NCBI GenBank assembly: GCA_016874005.1
Contig: VGVQ01000003.1
Location: 1 to 35,018 of the forward strand
Length of the DNA: 35,018 nucleotides
Source: Gemmatimonadota bacterium
GTDB taxonomy: Bacteria; Gemmatimonadota; Gemmatimonadetes; Gemmatimonadales; GWC2-71-9
Direction of reading: 5' to 3'
Shown one piece after another: positions 33,614-35,018 of this stretch (the stretch's first letter is position 1; each line of letters opens with the position of its first letter). The position numbers were made by a program, and so were the translations under genes. Below the pieces are notes generated by a model, which was not told where the DNA came from, ran no database searches, and worked only from the letters and a program-made list of their open reading frames with translations.

Positions 33614-34054
33614 CTACAGCAGGAGGTCGTTTCGCTGCTCATAGGGGACGAACCAACCTCGGGCCGCGTGGCGGGCCAGTAACCGAAGGTAGGTCGCCCA
33701 GCAGAACGAGGAGATCCGACAATGCTGGGTGGCCCCTTCCCAGCCGCGGTGGTAGAAGTGCAGTCTGGTGCGATCGCCGTCGGGGTGAAGTCGCGCCCCC
33801 ACTCGGGTTCCCCGCCAGTCCGGCATCGGTGCCGTCTCGGTCATCTCCCACTCGATGGCGTGGGGCGCCTCGAAAGTTCGGGTCACCCCAGCCCACTGGT
33901 GATCGGCGTCGAAGCCGAACCGGTAGCGGCCGCCGAGCCGTGGCTCCGCGTCGGCGGTGTGGGTCCACCAGGCGTCGAGTCCCTCCGGGGTGCTGAAGTA
34001 CTCGAAGACCCGCGCGATCGGCGCCTCGATGACCAGCTCGTGCTCGATGTTCAT
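33614..34054 (-). CDS. SRPBCC (START/AHSA1-like) domain protein
   Basis: Single-domain protein of 146 aa of the Bet v1-like fold with a hydrophobic cavity. It begins HELVIEAPIARVFEYFSTPEGLDAWW, the AHSA1 start, then ADAEPRLGGRYRFGFDADHQWAGVTRTFEAPHAIEWEM and TRLHFYHRGWEGATQH. The open frame runs upstream to 34210, but GGGAGAG lies seven bases before the ATG at 34054, which also matches the family start. It diverges from an ArsR gene whose own partner is another SRPBCC protein, so it is probably controlled by that regulator. Ligand unknown. Confidence 0.88.
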   Translation of the reverse strand: MNIEHELVIEAPIARVFEYFSTPEGLDAWWTHTADAEPRLGGRYRFGFDADHQWAGVTRTFEAPHAIEWEMTETAPMPDWRGTRVGARLHPDGDRTRLHFYHRGWEGATQHCRISSFCWATYLRLLARHAARGWFVPYEQRNDLLL

Positions 34055-34118
34055 GTGATCTCTCCCGGTGGGTGAGGCCGGTGGCGGTCGGCACGGCACC
34101 CCGGTGAGGTGCACATGC

Positions 34119-34134
34119 GTAACCAGATGGTTAC
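34119..34134. promoter_or_regulatory. Candidate ArsR operator palindrome
   Basis: GTAACCA-GA-TGGTTAC is a perfect 7-bp inverted repeat with a 2-base centre in the divergent region between the SRPBCC gene and the ArsR gene. It sits 65 bases from the SRPBCC start and 145 from the ArsR start. An extended -10-like sequence on the plus strand directly follows, so a bound repressor would block it. A weaker relative of one half (AACCAGAT, minus strand) occurs at 34225-34232. Confidence 0.5.
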
Positions 34135-34143
34135 TGATACTAT
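34135..34143 (+). promoter_or_regulatory. Candidate extended -10 promoter for arsR
   Basis: TGATACTAT has the TGn extension followed by TACTAT, 4 of 6 bases of the -10 consensus. No good -35 is visible at 16-18 bp upstream, where the palindrome lies. Transcription would leave a leader of about 130 bases before the regulator ATG. Confidence 0.3.
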
Positions 34144-34279
34144 CGTGAAAGCCGCGAAGCGACAAGAGGGAAGCGGGGCCGACCCCGCCTTGACCCCAAC
34201 GACATGTCACCGTTCATTTACCTGATCTGGTTCCGGCTCTTCCGTCCGACCCGGCTCCCACCCGCGACCAGGCGCCACC

Positions 34280-34627
34280 ATGCTGCCACGACCAACCGAC
34301 GCCGTCTTCCGAGCCCTGAACGATCCCACTCGCCGAGCGATCCTCGAAGACCTCCGCGGCGGCGGCAAGCCCGTCAGCGCCATCGCCCGGCGCTATCGGA
34401 TCTCGCGGCCCGCCGTCTCCAAGCACATCCGGCTCTTGCGCGAGGCGCGGCTGATCGTCGACCACCGCGAGGGGCGGCAGCGGATCTGCTTCCTCGACCC
34501 CATCCCGCTCCGAGCCGTGGACCAATGGGTCGGCCAGTTCCGCGACGCCTGGAGGGCCCGCTTGGGCCGCCTCAAGCGGCACCTCGAAGCCGAGACCGTT
34601 CCGGCTCGGCGAGGCGACGGACCATGA
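34280..34627 (+). CDS. ArsR/SmtB-family transcriptional regulator (SRPBCC-linked subgroup)
   Basis: Winged-helix repressor of 115 aa. It starts TDAVFRALNDPTRRAILEDLRGGGKPVSAIARRYRISRPAVSKHIRLLREARLI, the canonical ArsR helix-turn-helix with recognition helix RPAVSKHIRLL, followed by the wing VDHREGRQRICFLD. No metal-binding Cys or His cluster such as CxC is present in the recognition helix, so it is unlikely to sense metals in the ArsR/SmtB way. Its stop overlaps the start of the next SRPBCC gene as ATGA, the usual pairing for this subgroup. It probably represses its own operon and the divergent SRPBCC gene. Confidence 0.93.
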   Translation: MLPRPTDAVFRALNDPTRRAILEDLRGGGKPVSAIARRYRISRPAVSKHIRLLREARLIVDHREGRQRICFLDPIPLRAVDQWVGQFRDAWRARLGRLKRHLEAETVPARRGDGP

Positions 34628-35018
34628 CCCCCGCAAACGAAGTGGTCGTCGAGGAAACGACGATCGCGGCTTCCATCGAGCGGGTCTTCGAGGCATTGGT
34701 CAACCAGCGGGATTTGGCGGCGTGGTGGACCGAGCCGGGCAGTTGCTCGGCGATCCATTGGTCGGTTGATCCCCGGGTCGGGGGCGCCTGGCTGTCGCGG
34801 TGGCGCTGGGAGCATGGTGGCGAGTTCGCGATCGGAGGGACCATCCTGCGACTGACCCGGCCGGTACTGCTCGAATACGACTGGTGGGACGACCGGTACC
34901 CCGGGATGCGGACCGTGGTTCGCTACGACCTCGTCCCCACCGAACGCGGGACCCACCTGAAGGTGACCCACAGCGGATTCGAAACCGGACGTCAGGATCT
35001 GGCCGATTATCGGGGAGG
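34624..35018 (+). CDS. SRPBCC (AHSA1-like) domain protein, truncated by window end
   Basis: At least 131 codons are present and the frame is still open at the last base. The translation begins MTPANEVVVEETTIAASIER and continues VFEALVNQRDLAAWWTEPG, then DPRVGGAWLSRWRW and LLEYDWWDD, and THLKVTHSGFE near the end, all typical of AHSA1-type SRPBCC proteins coupled to ArsR regulators. The start overlaps the regulator stop by 4 bases. It is not a close copy of the divergent SRPBCC protein, sharing only the fold motifs (AWWT, GG). Confidence 0.9.
   Translation, partial: MTPANEVVVEETTIAASIERVFEALVNQRDLAAWWTEPGSCSAIHWSVDPRVGGAWLSRWRWEHGGEFAIGGTILRLTRPVLLEYDWWDDRYPGMRTVVRYDLVPTERGTHLKVTHSGFETGRQDLADYRG

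Noticed and set aside
34225-34232. Second ArsR operator
   Set aside because: Only one half (AACCAGAT on the minus strand) matches the palindrome at 34119-34134; the other half is degraded.
1-35018. CRISPR arrays, insertion sequences, tRNA or rRNA genes, phage genes
   Set aside because: No spaced repeats, transposase motifs, terminal inverted repeats, or structural RNA sequences were seen on either strand.

Overview
The window is high-GC bacterial DNA (about two thirds G+C) with dense gene packing, many 4-bp start/stop overlaps and occasional GTG/TTG starts. It carries a SusC/SusD outer-membrane pair, a TolB-propeller amidohydrolase, several secreted hydrolases with Ala-Gln signal-peptide ends, and two TonB proteins, but lacks Bacteroidota-like base composition. 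This points to Gemmatimonadota or a similar Gram-negative phylum. That assignment is inference from gene content; no rRNA or tRNA gene is present.

Layout. (1) 171-4532: a SusC-like TonB-dependent receptor and a SusD-like lipoprotein, closed by a strong hairpin, then a solo Uma2-type nuclease gene. (2) 5512-14024: a tight four-gene operon of a secreted propeller-amidohydrolase, a lipoprotein amidohydrolase, an acyl-CoA ligase and a penicillin/acyl-homoserine-lactone acylase-type lipoprotein. Two of its junctions overlap. (3) 14091-16715, minus strand: enoyl-CoA hydratase followed by a secreted CocE/NonD hydrolase. (4) 16797-20370: amino-acid permease, secreted M19 dipeptidase and a secreted coiled-coil protein with a BamE-like C-terminus, closed by a hairpin. 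(5) 20484-22118: Mn-type superoxide dismutase, a PrxQ/BCP-like peroxiredoxin, and a coupled small ORF resembling the C-terminal part of a glycoside hydrolase. (6) 22165-25798: sensor kinase, OmpR-type regulator, second sensor kinase. (7) 25896-28253: TonB, ExbB, ExbD, ExbD, preceded by a Pho-box-like direct repeat and closed by a hairpin. (8) 28343-31147: a second TonB-like protein with a Gly/Ser/Thr linker, an APC permease, and a Fer4_19-CDGSH iron-sulfur protein. (9) 31155-33523, minus strand: a sodium/solute symporter and a BadF-type sugar kinase overlapping by 4 bp. (10) 33614-35018: an SRPBCC protein diverging from an ArsR regulator plus a second SRPBCC protein that runs off the window.

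Functionally the window reads as a scavenging region. Outer-membrane import (SusCD powered by TonB/ExbBD) and periplasmic or surface amidases, peptidases and acylases would release fatty acids and amino acids. Acyl-CoA ligase, enoyl-CoA hydratase and the APC permeases would then take up and use the products. The most interesting hypothesis is that the 5512-14024 operon is a dedicated N-acyl-amide (N-acyl amino acid, lipopeptide or acyl-homoserine lactone) utilisation system. The second is that the kinase-regulator-kinase module controls the adjacent TonB/ExbBD operon through the repeat at 25804-25821.
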